The notes beneath the pieces were generated by a model. The model was not told where the DNA came from. It worked only from the letters and a program-made list of their open reading frames with translations, and made no database searches. DNA of 64,000 bases from NCBI GenBank assembly GCA_020161015.1, contig JAIUOT010000056.1, positions 145,477 through 209,476 on the forward strand, written 5' to 3'. The translations under genes were made by a program, and so were the position numbers. Source of the stretch: Actinomycetota bacterium (GTDB lineage Bacteria > Actinomycetota > Actinomycetes > Propionibacteriales > Propionibacteriaceae). Positions 27,789-36,299 of this stretch are shown in pieces; positions within the stretch are counted from its first letter, which is position 1; every line of letters starts with the position of its first letter.

Positions 27789-28838
27789 ATGGACCGGAGC
27801 ATGGCCGGGTCGGACTCCGCCTACGACGATCCGGCCGACCGCCAGCGGACCTCGAGGGAGGCATGGCTCGTCCAGATCCTCAGCTCGCTCCACGAGGGCG
27901 TCCTCGTCTTCGACACCGACGGTCTCGTCGTCGAGATGAACCAGGCGTTCGTCGACCTCTTCGGCTACACCATGGCCGACGGCCCGATCCTCCCGCCCTA
28001 CCCCTGGTGGCCGACGCCCGAGGAGGACGCGGCCGCCCACGCCGAGATCGGCGAACGGCTCCGCGATGCGATCAGGGGACGCGAGGGCACCACCGAGTTC
28101 GAGTACCGCGACCGGGCCCGGCGACCGGTCTGGGTGTCCTGCGCCGACGCGGTGATCCTGGACGACGCCGGAGCGGTCACCGCGGTCGTCCGCTCGTTCC
28201 GCGACTTCACCCGGCAGGCGCACGCGCAGTCGCGGCGCGCGGCGGCGGCCCGGCTCAGCGTCGACTTCGCCACGACGGAAGACCTGGAGAGCCTGCTGAG
28301 CATCGGCGAGCAGGGCTTCGAGACCCTCTTCGACGGTGGCAGCACCACCCAGCTCGACCTCGACCACCGGTACCTGTTCTCGGGGCGCCGGCAGGTCACG
28401 CCGGAGGAACTCGGCGACGGCGCGCGAACCGGCCTGGCCGGCACGATCAGCGCGGACGCCACCAGCCTGCGCCCCGGCATCCTGCTGGTCCCCCAGACCA
28501 GCACCACCGGCTGCCGCGTGTGGGTGCAGTTCCCTCGTCCGCGGCGCATCCTGCCGGACGAGATGATCGTGGCCGACCTCCTCGCCCAGGCCTTCGGGCT
28601 GGCCATCGACCGGTTGCTCACCCGCCAGCAGGCCGCGGAGCGGGAGAGCCACCTCCAGCAGGCCATCCAGGCCCACCGGCACATCGGACAGGCCATCGGC
28701 ATCCTCGTCGAACGGCACCGGCTGCCACCCGATGCCGCGTTCGACCGCCTGCGCAGGGCCAGCCAGGACCGCAACCTCAAGCTCCGGGACCTCGCCGCCC
28801 GCGTGATCGAGACCGGCTCAGAGCCGGAGAACGCCTGA
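27789..28838 (+). CDS. PAS-GAF-like-ANTAR RNA-binding antiterminator
   Basis: 349-residue signalling protein. An N-terminal PAS domain (LSSLHEGVLVFDTDGLVVEMN, about 30-150) is followed by a diverged sensor region and a C-terminal ANTAR domain (QAIQAHRHIGQAIGILVERHRLPPD through FDRLRRASQDRNLKLRDLAARVI). ANTAR proteins bind paired stem-loops in nascent mRNA to prevent termination. ATG 27789 follows GAGGAGGA; upstream ATG-less extension is rejected. Divergent from the hemerythrin gene, so oxygen or redox sensing is plausible but unproved. Confidence 0.8.
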   Translation: MDRSMAGSDSAYDDPADRQRTSREAWLVQILSSLHEGVLVFDTDGLVVEMNQAFVDLFGYTMADGPILPPYPWWPTPEEDAAAHAEIGERLRDAIRGREGTTEFEYRDRARRPVWVSCADAVILDDAGAVTAVVRSFRDFTRQAHAQSRRAAAARLSVDFATTEDLESLLSIGEQGFETLFDGGSTTQLDLDHRYLFSGRRQVTPEELGDGARTGLAGTISADATSLRPGILLVPQTSTTGCRVWVQFPRPRRILPDEMIVADLLAQAFGLAIDRLLTRQQAAERESHLQQAIQAHRHIGQAIGILVERHRLPPDAAFDRLRRASQDRNLKLRDLAARVIETGSEPENA

Positions 28839-29091
28839 CCGCCGGCGCGGCGGCACGGTCCTCCGGTCACCCGACCGGGGTCTGTGCGCCGCCCCACGAC
28901 GTCACTAACGTTGTTCAGGACCTCTTCGGGTCGCAGGAACCGAAGCCGTCGACTGAGTGCTGGTACGGAGGGGGCGCCGGCAGGGTCGGTCGCGGGCTGG
29001 GAGTCGGGCCGGCAGTGGCGGCTGGCGCGAAGACTCCCAGCGGGCCCAGCCGTGGTCCAGGGCCGGGAAGCGTCCGCCCCGGCGTCCTGCC

Positions 29092-30003
29092 TCAGTCCAG
29101 CAGGCCCGCCGTGCGGGCGCGGCGGATCATCTCCCCGCGGGTGGAGGCCGCGAACTTCTCGCGGAGGGTCACGACCTGCTTGCGGACCGTGTTGGGCGAG
29201 ACGCTGAGCTTCCGGGCGATGACCGGGACGGGGTCGCTGGTGGCCAGCAACGGCAGCAGGACCAGTTCCCGCTCGGTGAGGCGGAGGGGGCGCGTCGCTC
29301 CCCCGTCCTGGTCGTTGAGGCCCGAGAGCCGCTGCCCCAGGAGCGCGAGCCCCGGGTCGTCCGTGCCCAGTTCCTCCTCCGCGACCTCGAGGATCAGCCT
29401 CCGCACGGCCAGGGGGAGCAGGGCGAGGTAGAGGAAGCTGCCGGTGCGGATCAGGCGCGCGACCTCCCTGGCCACCTCCCGGCGTACCTCGGGCGTCGGC
29501 CCGGCCTCGAGGATCGTCGCGGCGATCCGGATCGACGCCAGGCGGTACCGCTGGACGATCTCCAGGCCCGGCTTGTGCGGACCGAGGTCCGCCAGGCGGC
29601 CCGCGTCGTGGTAGCGACCGGCCCACAGGTGTACACGGGCCGTCGAGACCAGCCGGACGGGCTCGGGCAGGGTGTCGGCGACCTCGGCGGCCGAGACCAG
29701 CGCGCCGCTCTTGGCCAGGAGGAACGCCTGGGCGCGTCCGAGGAGGTTGGCGCCCATCGGCTCCGCGTGCTCGCGTCCCCGGATGGACAACCGGGCGATC
29801 TCCTCCGACAGCTCGGCCACCCCGGTGGAGAGGTCGCCCCACAAGGCCGTGCGCCAGGCCGCCAGCGAGACCCGCACCGCCCACACGCCTGCGGCGGTCG
29901 CGGCCTCCGTCGTCACCGCGGCGAGGCACTGGTCGACCGACACCCGGTCGAGCCGGCGGATGGCCTCGTAGCCGTCGGCCAGGAGCTCGTAGACCTCGCC
30001 CAT
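29092..30003 (-). CDS. LuxR-family regulator (small TPR-like plus HTH)
   Basis: 303-residue protein with a helical N-terminal region (about 1-220, Ala/Leu/Arg-rich, TPR-like) and a C-terminal GerE helix-turn-helix (LRLTERELVLLPLLATSD, SVSPNTVRKQVVTLREKF). There is no NTPase domain. ATG 30003 is chosen; the frame continues upstream, but antisense to a LuxR relic. The C-terminal HTH is nearly the same as the relic in the facing direction just upstream, so the two probably arose by inverted duplication. Confidence 0.75.
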   Translation of the reverse strand: MGEVYELLADGYEAIRRLDRVSVDQCLAAVTTEAATAAGVWAVRVSLAAWRTALWGDLSTGVAELSEEIARLSIRGREHAEPMGANLLGRAQAFLLAKSGALVSAAEVADTLPEPVRLVSTARVHLWAGRYHDAGRLADLGPHKPGLEIVQRYRLASIRIAATILEAGPTPEVRREVAREVARLIRTGSFLYLALLPLAVRRLILEVAEEELGTDDPGLALLGQRLSGLNDQDGGATRPLRLTERELVLLPLLATSDPVPVIARKLSVSPNTVRKQVVTLREKFAASTRGEMIRRARTAGLLD

Positions 30004-30023
30004 GCCCCGGCCTGTGCGCCCCG

Positions 30024-30311
30024 CTCGCCGATGATCCCGCCGCCGGCGCGTCCTTCGCGCTGCTGCGCGACCGCCTGGGGCCGGAGCCGGACGACGCGTC
30101 CGGCGGCCCCGGCCTGTTCCGCCTGACCGAGCGCGAAGCCGTGCTGCTCCCGCTGCTGGCGACGACCGCCTCGGTGCCCGAGATCGCCCGGCGCCTCCAC
30201 GTGTCGGTGCACACGGTGCGCAAGCAGGTCGCGACACTGAGGGAGAAGTTCCAGGCGCCCACGCGCGCGGAACTCGTGCGCAAGGCCGGCATCTACTGGG
30301 CGCTGCGGTAG
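30024..30311 (+). pseudogene. C-terminal relic of a LuxR regulator
   Basis: An open frame without start ends at TAG 30309-30311. It encodes LTEREAVLLPLLATTAS, SVHTVRKQVATLREKF and a short tail: a complete LuxR HTH with no body. The relic begins within 20 bases of the ATG of the opposite-strand LuxR gene, as if that gene or a rearrangement had replaced its 5' part. It is probably not expressed as a functional protein. Confidence 0.7.
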
Positions 30312-30346
30312 CCGCGCCCCGGACGGGGGCGACGAGCCGCCGGACG

Positions 30347-31540
30347 CTACCGGGGCGGCCGGGCCACCGGGACCACGAGGATCGCGAGCGCCGAGACCGC
30401 GCCCACGACGAGCAGGGAGTTCAGCACTCCGAAGTGGTCGCCGAGGAAGCCCAGCAGGGGCGGCCCGGCCAGAAAGGCGGTGTAGCCGAGCGTGGAGACG
30501 ACGGAGATGCGCATCGGTGCCCGTGCCGGGTCGTCCGCGGCCGCCGACATCCCGACCGGGAAGCCGAGGCTGGCGCCCACGCCCCAGATCGCACAGCCGA
30601 CGAACGCCAGCCAGGTGTCGCCGAACACCACGAGCAGGCACCCGAGGGTGGCCGCGGTGAACAGCACCCTCAGGACCACCACGCGGCCGTAGCGGTCGAG
30701 AAGCCGGGTGCCCAGGATCCGTCCGGCCGTCATGAACGAAAGGAACACGGCCAGGGCGACCACCCCGAGCGCGTTGTCCAGGTCGTGACCGTCGACAAAG
30801 GCGACCGCCATCCAGTCGTTGGCCGTGCCCTCGGCGAACGCGGCGGCGAGCACCATGACCCCGATCAGCAGGGTGCGCGGCTCGAGCCAGGCCGACCCGG
30901 CCTGGCGGGCGGCGGTATCCACGGCCGGTCCGGCGTCGTCGAAGGCGGGCAGGAACTGGCCTGTCCCCCACAGCGCGACGACCACGGTGAGGAGTGCGAC
31001 CACGCCGAGGTGGGCCACCAGGGGCACCCGCAGCCACACCAGGCCCGCACCCACCAGGGCGGCCAGCACCGTGCCGCCGCTGAACGCGGCGTGGAACCAC
31101 GGCATGATCGCCTTGTCCAGCGCCCGCTCGATGATGGTGCCCTCGAGGTTCTGGGCGACGTCCCACACCCCCGAACCGAGCCCGAGCAGGAACAGGCCCG
31201 GCATCACCCAGTACATGCTCGCGTGGGTCTGGACGGCGATCCCGGCCAGCACGATCCCGGGCGCGAGCAGGGACAGGCCCAGGCGGACCGTCCGCGCCGC
31301 CCCGAACCGGTGCGCGATCCGGCCCGCCACCGGCAGGCCCAGCAGTGAGCCGACCGACACCGACAGCAACAGCACGCTCAGCATGCCGGGGGTCAGGGCC
31401 AGCGCCTCCTTCACGTCCGGCACCCGCGACATCCACGAGGCGAAGGCGAAGCCGTTCACGGCGAACACCGCGAGGTCGCCGTTGCGGGCCGCGATCACCG
31501 TGCGGTCGCTGCGGAGGGTGGGGCTGGTCACGCGTTGCAT
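30347..31540 (-). CDS. MFS transporter (sugar/fucose-permease-like)
   Basis: 397-residue transporter with about 12 helices and LPVAGRIAHRFGAARTVRLG in loop 2-3. The overall sequence (NGFAFASWMSRVPDVKEALAL, WFHAAFSGGTVLAALVG) resembles MFS proteins annotated as fucose or sugar permeases and MdfA-like exporters. ATG 31540 lies only 17 bases from the divergent DeoR gene start, so the regulator probably controls it. The substrate is unknown. Confidence 0.8.
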   Translation of the reverse strand: MQRVTSPTLRSDRTVIAARNGDLAVFAVNGFAFASWMSRVPDVKEALALTPGMLSVLLLSVSVGSLLGLPVAGRIAHRFGAARTVRLGLSLLAPGIVLAGIAVQTHASMYWVMPGLFLLGLGSGVWDVAQNLEGTIIERALDKAIMPWFHAAFSGGTVLAALVGAGLVWLRVPLVAHLGVVALLTVVVALWGTGQFLPAFDDAGPAVDTAARQAGSAWLEPRTLLIGVMVLAAAFAEGTANDWMAVAFVDGHDLDNALGVVALAVFLSFMTAGRILGTRLLDRYGRVVVLRVLFTAATLGCLLVVFGDTWLAFVGCAIWGVGASLGFPVGMSAAADDPARAPMRISVVSTLGYTAFLAGPPLLGFLGDHFGVLNSLLVVGAVSALAILVVPVARPPR

Positions 31541-31557
31541 ACCGTGACCGTAGGTGA

Positions 31558-32328
31558 GTGAATGATCACGTGCAACGATCAATTCGCCACAAGTTGATCA
31601 TCCAGTCGCTCCAGACCGGCGGCCGGTTGCGGGTCGAGCAGCTGGTGGAGCTGACCGGCTCCTCCGCCGTGACGATCCGGCGCGACCTGGCCCATCTCGA
31701 GGCCCACGGAGCGCTCCGCAGGGTGCCGGGTGGGGCCGCGCGGACGGTGAAACACGGCGAGAGCATCCCGTTCAGCCTCCAGCTCGCGGAGGACCGTGAC
31801 CTCAAGGCCCGCCTCGCGACGGCGGCCGCGGCCCTGATCGCCGACTACGAATCCGTGATCATCGACAACGGCACCACCTGCCACGCGGTCGCCCAGGAAC
31901 TCGCTGGACGCCCGATCACCGCCCTGTGCCTGTCCCTCCACGCCGCCGTGGTCCTCGGCTCGACCCCCGGCGCCCGCGTGATCGTCCCCGGCGGCCCGGT
32001 GGAACCGGACACCCTCGCGTTCCTGGGCAGCCAGGCGGTGGACGCCGTCCGCAACATGCGCGCCGACGCCCTGGTGCTCGGCACCTGCTCCGCGTCGGCG
32101 ACGAGGGGACTCACGTCCACCCTGTACGAGGACGCGCAGATCAAGCAGGCGAGCATCCAGTCCTCCACGCGCCGGATCCTGGTCACCGTGGCGGACAAGC
32201 TGAACCGGTCCTCGAACTTCCGCTTCGGCACTCCCGCGGACCTGACCCACCTGGTGATCACCGACGACGCCCCCGCCGAACTGCTCGACATCTTCCGCGA
32301 CGACGGGGTCGAGGTCATCCTGGTGTGA
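31558..32328 (+). CDS. DeoR/GlpR-family transcriptional regulator
   Basis: 256-residue regulator. N-terminal DeoR helix-turn-helix (LRVEQLVELTGSSAVTIRRDLAHLEAHG) is followed by the DeoR C-terminal sugar-phosphate sensor (DNGTTCHAVAQEL, LVLGTCSASATRGLT, ADKLNRSSNFRF). It would sense a phosphorylated sugar. GTG at 31558 or 31570 is the start; GTAGGTGA lies immediately upstream. It is divergent from an MFS transporter and convergent with rbsD; the short intergenic region holds TGATCA-type half sites that may be its operator. Confidence 0.85.
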   Translation: MNDHVQRSIRHKLIIQSLQTGGRLRVEQLVELTGSSAVTIRRDLAHLEAHGALRRVPGGAARTVKHGESIPFSLQLAEDRDLKARLATAAAALIADYESVIIDNGTTCHAVAQELAGRPITALCLSLHAAVVLGSTPGARVIVPGGPVEPDTLAFLGSQAVDAVRNMRADALVLGTCSASATRGLTSTLYEDAQIKQASIQSSTRRILVTVADKLNRSSNFRFGTPADLTHLVITDDAPAELLDIFRDDGVEVILV

Positions 32329-32350
32329 CGGTGACCTGCCGGCGTTCCGC

Positions 32351-32740
32351 CTAGAAGGGCACCCCGCAGGTGAGGATCACGTTCGCGTACGGCGTCGCCT
32401 CTCCCGAACGGACGAGCAGGCGGGCCTCGCGCGTGCGCCGCTTGAACTCCTCGTGGTCCACCGTGTCCGGCCGGACGAACAGCGACGAAACCAGGTCGCC
32501 CACCCGCGGGTTGCGGTCGAGCGCCTCACCGGCGATCAGCGCGTGCTCCACCACAAGCTCTGTCGACAGCGCGCGCAGCACCTGCTCGAAGGTGGGTACG
32601 CCGAACACGAGCGAGAGGTCGACGACCTCCACGCCCGGGGGCCGGGGAAGGCCGCAGTCGGCCACGACCACGGTGTCGGTGTGACCCAGCTGCGACAGCA
32701 GCAGGTTGAGCCGGGGGTTCAGGATGCCGCCGCGCTTCAT
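32351..32740 (-). CDS. rbsD: D-ribose pyranase
   Basis: 129-residue pyranase that converts beta-pyranose to beta-furanose forms of the sugar. RbsD signature MKRGGILNPRLNLLLSQLGHTD at the start (catalytic His in LGHTD) and DLSLVFGVPTF and NVILTCGVPF at the end are clear. ATG overlaps the ribokinase stop by ATGA. Last gene of the large minus-strand sugar operon. Confidence 0.93.
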   Translation of the reverse strand: MKRGGILNPRLNLLLSQLGHTDTVVVADCGLPRPPGVEVVDLSLVFGVPTFEQVLRALSTELVVEHALIAGEALDRNPRVGDLVSSLFVRPDTVDHEEFKRRTREARLLVRSGEATPYANVILTCGVPF

Positions 32741-33642
32741 GCCCGGCCCACCTCCGACGCCCGGGGGTAGGACGACTGCGCCCCGGGCCGCTGCACCGAC
32801 ACCGCAGCGACGTCGGTGGCCCGTGCGAGGCCGGCGGCCAGCGTCCCACCGGCGGCCAGCTCGACGGCCAGCGCACCCACGAAGGCGTCCCCCGCCCCCG
32901 TGGTGTCGACCGCGGTCACGCGCCGGGCGGCCTGGTGGTGCACGCTCCCGTCCGCCTCGAGGGCGAGGGCGCCGTCGGCACCGAGGGTCAGCACGACGCT
33001 CCGGGGGCCGAGCAGCGCCAGCCGCCGGGCGAGCTGCTCCGGGTCGGCGGTCGAGCCCGGGTCGTCCCCCAGCAGGAGCAGGGCCTCGCTGCGGTTCACG
33101 ACGAGCGGGTCACAGGCCCGCAGCACGGCGGAGGGAGGGACGGCCGCAGGGGCAGCGTTCAGCAGGAACCGGGTGCCCGCGCGGGCGCAGGTGGCCGCGA
33201 CGCATTCGACCGTGGCCATCGGCACCTCGAGCTGCATCACGACCAGGTCGGCGGTCGCCCACCCGGGCTCGCAGGCGGCCACGTGGGCGGGCGTCACCGT
33301 GCTGTTGGCGCCCGGTGCCACCACGATCGAGTTCTCGCCGTCGGGGGTGACGAAGATCAGGGCGACCCCCGTGGCCGCGTCCGCCGTGCCGAGCCGCGAC
33401 ACGTCGACGCCGGCGTCGGCGAGCGAGCCGCGCAGCAGGTCGCCGTTCGCGTCCGCGCCGACGGCGCCCACGAACCGGACGTCCCCGCCCAGGAGCCCCG
33501 CGGCGACCGCCTGGTTGGCGCCTTTGCCACCCGGGGTGACGACCAGGTCGGAGCCGAGGATCGTCTCCCCGCCCGCCGGGCGCCGGTCGACCTGGACGAC
33601 GAGGTCGGCGTTCGCCGAGCCGATCACGGCGATGGTGCCCAT
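32737..33642 (-). CDS. rbsK: Ribokinase (PfkB family)
   Basis: 301-residue sugar kinase. It begins IAVIGSANADLVVQVDRRPAGGET with substrate contacts, then VTPGGKGANQAVAAGLLGG, and the C-terminal anion hole and catalytic Asp in DTTGAGDAFVGALAVE. It phosphorylates D-ribose or a close relative at O5. ATG follows GGGAGGGGACC. Placed between an RpiB-like isomerase and rbsD in the sugar operon. Confidence 0.92.
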   Translation of the reverse strand: MGTIAVIGSANADLVVQVDRRPAGGETILGSDLVVTPGGKGANQAVAAGLLGGDVRFVGAVGADANGDLLRGSLADAGVDVSRLGTADAATGVALIFVTPDGENSIVVAPGANSTVTPAHVAACEPGWATADLVVMQLEVPMATVECVAATCARAGTRFLLNAAPAAVPPSAVLRACDPLVVNRSEALLLLGDDPGSTADPEQLARRLALLGPRSVVLTLGADGALALEADGSVHHQAARRVTAVDTTGAGDAFVGALAVELAAGGTLAAGLARATDVAAVSVQRPGAQSSYPRASEVGRA

Positions 33643-33669
33643 GGTCCCCTCCCGGTCCGCAGCGGTGCG

Positions 33670-34233
33670 TCAGTAGGCCAGGCCGCGCGGCTCCGGACCG
33701 AGCGGCGCCGAGGCGGGGTTCGGCACGCGGAAACCGTTGGACCGGTACGCCTCGTAGTCGAAATTCTCACACTCGTCGTAGCCGATCCAGTGGTACTCGT
33801 AGAAGCCGTCCCAGTCCTCGTAGCCCTCGCCGAGGGAGCTCTCCAGAAACGCGTCCGCCATCGCCTGCGCGAGCCGGGGCGCCGTCCAGAACGCGCCCAT
33901 CGCCAGCAGGTTGGCGTTGTTCGCGGTGGCCGCCCGCTTGGCGGACGGGAGCGTCTCGGCCACGGCGGCGTGCACGTGGGGGCACTTGCTCGCCGCGATG
34001 TGGATGCCCATGCCGGTGCCGCAGAAGGCCAGCGCCTTCTCGAACTCGCCTTCGGAGATCTTCGAGCCCACCAGGAAGCCGACCCGGTGGTACATGTCGC
34101 AGTCCTCGAGGGTGGGGGTCACGTCCTCCACGTCCCAGCCCCGCTCGACCAGGTGCTTCTTCACGGCCTCCTTCAACGGGAAGCCCGCGAAGTCAGCCCC
34201 CACGACGACATGCCTGTCCTTGACCGTCTTCAT
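33670..34233 (-). CDS. RpiB/LacAB-family sugar-phosphate isomerase
   Basis: 187-residue isomerase of the RpiB/LacA/LacB fold: VVVGADFAGFPLKEAVKKHL (RpiB usually has CDHAG here), CGTGMGIHIAASK (catalytic site CGTGxG), and VAETLPSAKRAATANNANLLAMG. It is about 35 residues longer than standard RpiB, with a tyrosine/aspartate-rich tail (WDGFYEYHWIGYDECENF). The replacement of the usual D/H near residue 15 suggests a substrate other than ribose 5-phosphate. ATG overlaps the permease stop by ATGA. Confidence 0.85.
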   Translation of the reverse strand: MKTVKDRHVVVGADFAGFPLKEAVKKHLVERGWDVEDVTPTLEDCDMYHRVGFLVGSKISEGEFEKALAFCGTGMGIHIAASKCPHVHAAVAETLPSAKRAATANNANLLAMGAFWTAPRLAQAMADAFLESSLGEGYEDWDGFYEYHWIGYDECENFDYEAYRSNGFRVPNPASAPLGPEPRGLAY

Positions 34234-35288
34234 TTCGTTTGTCCTTGTCCCTTCGAGGTTCGGTGTGATGAGCGCCTTCCGGAGAGGTGGTTGGCGGTGA
34301 TGACGGCGAGGAGCACCCCGCCCCAGATGAGGGGCCGGTAGAAGTTGCTGATGTTCGGGAACATGTTCAGGCCCGAGGAGAGGATCTGCAGGATCAGGAT
34401 CGCCAGGACGACGCCGAGCAGGCGACCGTTGCCGCCGTTGGGGTTCACCCCGCCGAGCACGACGATCAGCACCGCCAGCAGCGTGTAGGTCGACCCGTAG
34501 TCGGCCTTGGCGGAGTTGTAGTTGGCGAGCATCACCAGGCCGGCCAGCGAGGCGTACAGGCCAGACAGCGTGTAGGTGCGCACCAGCAGGCTCGTGGTGT
34601 TGAGCCCGCTGAACCGGGCGGCGGTCGCGTTCGTCCCCAGCATGTAGATCTTCGTCCCGAAGGCCGTCCGCGTCATCAGGAGCCAGATCAGGACGGTGGC
34701 CACGGCGAACACGATCAACGGCACCGGGATGAGCCCGAACAGCTTGCCGGCGAACACCTCCCCGTACAGCGCGGGCAGGCCGCTCTTCGGCTTGCCACCG
34801 GTGATCAGGATCGCGATGCCGGTGAACAGCTCGAAGGTGCCCAGGGTGGCCAGGATCGGCGGGATCCGCACCTTGGCCACGAGGAACCCGTTGAGCGCGC
34901 CGGCGGCGGCACCGGTGGCGAGGGCCAGGCAGATGGCCACCGCGATGGCGCCGGTCGCGGTCGCGGGGTCGGCTCCGCGCGGGGCCATGCCGAGCATCAC
35001 CACCGCCGCACCGATCGCCGCCATGTTCGCCACGCCGACCACCGACAGGTCGATCCCCGCGGTGATCATCGTGAGCATCACCCCGAGCGCCATAAGGCCG
35101 AATTCAGGGAACTGGATCGCCATCGACTGCCAGGTGAGCAGGTTGAAGAAGCCCTCGGTCTTGACGATCGCGAAGAAGCCGACCAGCACGGCGAGCATGA
35201 CCAGCAGGCGGGTGAGGTGGGTGTCCCGCGAGAGGGCCCGCAGGGAGCCCGATCGTGACAGGAGTGTCTGCACGGCAGCGCCTTTCAT
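34230..35288 (-). CDS. Sugar ABC transporter permease (RbsC/XylH type), second subunit
   Basis: 352-residue permease with about ten helices; typical segments are FGLMALGVMLTMITAGIDLSVVG, FLVAKVRIPPILATLGTF, GTNATAARFSGLNTTSL and the C-terminal VVLGGVNPNGGNGRLLGVVLA. It pairs with the permease encoded just upstream, overlapping by ATGA, and with the RbsA-like ATPase. Two different permeases imply a heterodimer, as in autoinducer-2 or erythritol/rhamnose-type systems rather than the single RbsC of ribose uptake. Confidence 0.9.
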   Translation of the reverse strand: MKGAAVQTLLSRSGSLRALSRDTHLTRLLVMLAVLVGFFAIVKTEGFFNLLTWQSMAIQFPEFGLMALGVMLTMITAGIDLSVVGVANMAAIGAAVVMLGMAPRGADPATATGAIAVAICLALATGAAAGALNGFLVAKVRIPPILATLGTFELFTGIAILITGGKPKSGLPALYGEVFAGKLFGLIPVPLIVFAVATVLIWLLMTRTAFGTKIYMLGTNATAARFSGLNTTSLLVRTYTLSGLYASLAGLVMLANYNSAKADYGSTYTLLAVLIVVLGGVNPNGGNGRLLGVVLAILILQILSSGLNMFPNISNFYRPLIWGGVLLAVITANHLSGRRSSHRTSKGQGQTK

Positions 35289-36298
35289 CGCAGGACCGCA
35301 CGGAGCCCGTTGCCGGACCGCGCGATCTGTAGGGCCGAGATCCCGGTGCCGACGATGATCAGCAGGCCGAGGGAGAACTGCTGCCAGAACGTCGGGATAC
35401 CGAGCAGGATCATGCTGTTCTGCACGATGACGATCAGCAGGGTGCCGAGCATGACGCCGGTGAGGGAGCCGGTACCGCCGGTGATGGCCGTGCCGCCGAG
35501 GACCACGGCGGCGATGACCATCATCTCCATGCCGAGCAGGTTCGTCGGGTGCATCTGGCCCATCCCGCAGGTGCGGATCAGGCCGGCCACCGCGGCGATC
35601 ACGCCGACGATCACGTAGAGCCAGAACTTGGTGCGGCGGACGTTGAAGCCGGCCCGCGAGGCCGCGCTCTCGTCCCCGCCGATCGCGAAGATCCCGCGTC
35701 CGAACATCGTGAAGCGCAGGAGGAAGAAGACGATCGCCGCGACGACGACCAGGATCAGGAACGACACGGGCATGCTCGACGTGAGCCCCGACACCGGGTT
35801 GGTCGCGACGAACAGCGAACTGCGTCCGAACTCGGCCATCGCGGGCGGGATCTTCGCGATCTGCACCGAGCTGAGCGCGCCCTGCATGACCCCGGAGAAG
35901 ACGTTGGCCGTGCCGAGCGTGATGATCAGGGACGGCACCGCCAGCCGCGAGGTGAACAGGCCGTTGAACGCGCCCAGGAGCGCACCGAGCCCGATGACCA
36001 TCGCGAACGGGAGCAGGATCCCGCCCTCGTAGTGGGAGTCGACGAGGAACCGGGTGACGGCGTACACCGCGAGGGAGGCCAGGGCGGGGAAGGAGACGTC
36101 GATGCCACCGGAGACGATCACCAGGAAGGCGCCGATCGCGAACAGTCCCGGGACCACCATGGCGTTGGCGAGGTCGACAAGGTTGTTGGCCGTGAAGAAC
36201 TGGCCGCTGCGCACCTGGATGAGCAGGCAGACCGCCACGATGACGAGGAAGACGTAGAACTCGTTGGCCCGGATGACCTTCTGGAAGAGGGCGCTCAT
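35285..36298 (-). CDS. Sugar ABC transporter permease (RbsC/XylH type), first subunit
   Basis: 337-residue permease, same family as its partner but only distantly similar. Motifs GAFLVIVSGGIDVSFPALASL and TSRLAVPSLIITLGTANVF and a C-terminal VVLGGTAITGGTGSLTGVMLGTLL are visible. ATG overlaps or abuts the ATPase stop (one base between). Forms with the second permease the transmembrane channel for the imported sugar. Confidence 0.9.
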   Translation of the reverse strand: MSALFQKVIRANEFYVFLVIVAVCLLIQVRSGQFFTANNLVDLANAMVVPGLFAIGAFLVIVSGGIDVSFPALASLAVYAVTRFLVDSHYEGGILLPFAMVIGLGALLGAFNGLFTSRLAVPSLIITLGTANVFSGVMQGALSSVQIAKIPPAMAEFGRSSLFVATNPVSGLTSSMPVSFLILVVVAAIVFFLLRFTMFGRGIFAIGGDESAASRAGFNVRRTKFWLYVIVGVIAAVAGLIRTCGMGQMHPTNLLGMEMMVIAAVVLGGTAITGGTGSLTGVMLGTLLIVIVQNSMILLGIPTFWQQFSLGLLIIVGTGISALQIARSGNGLRAVLR

Positions 36299-36299
36299 C

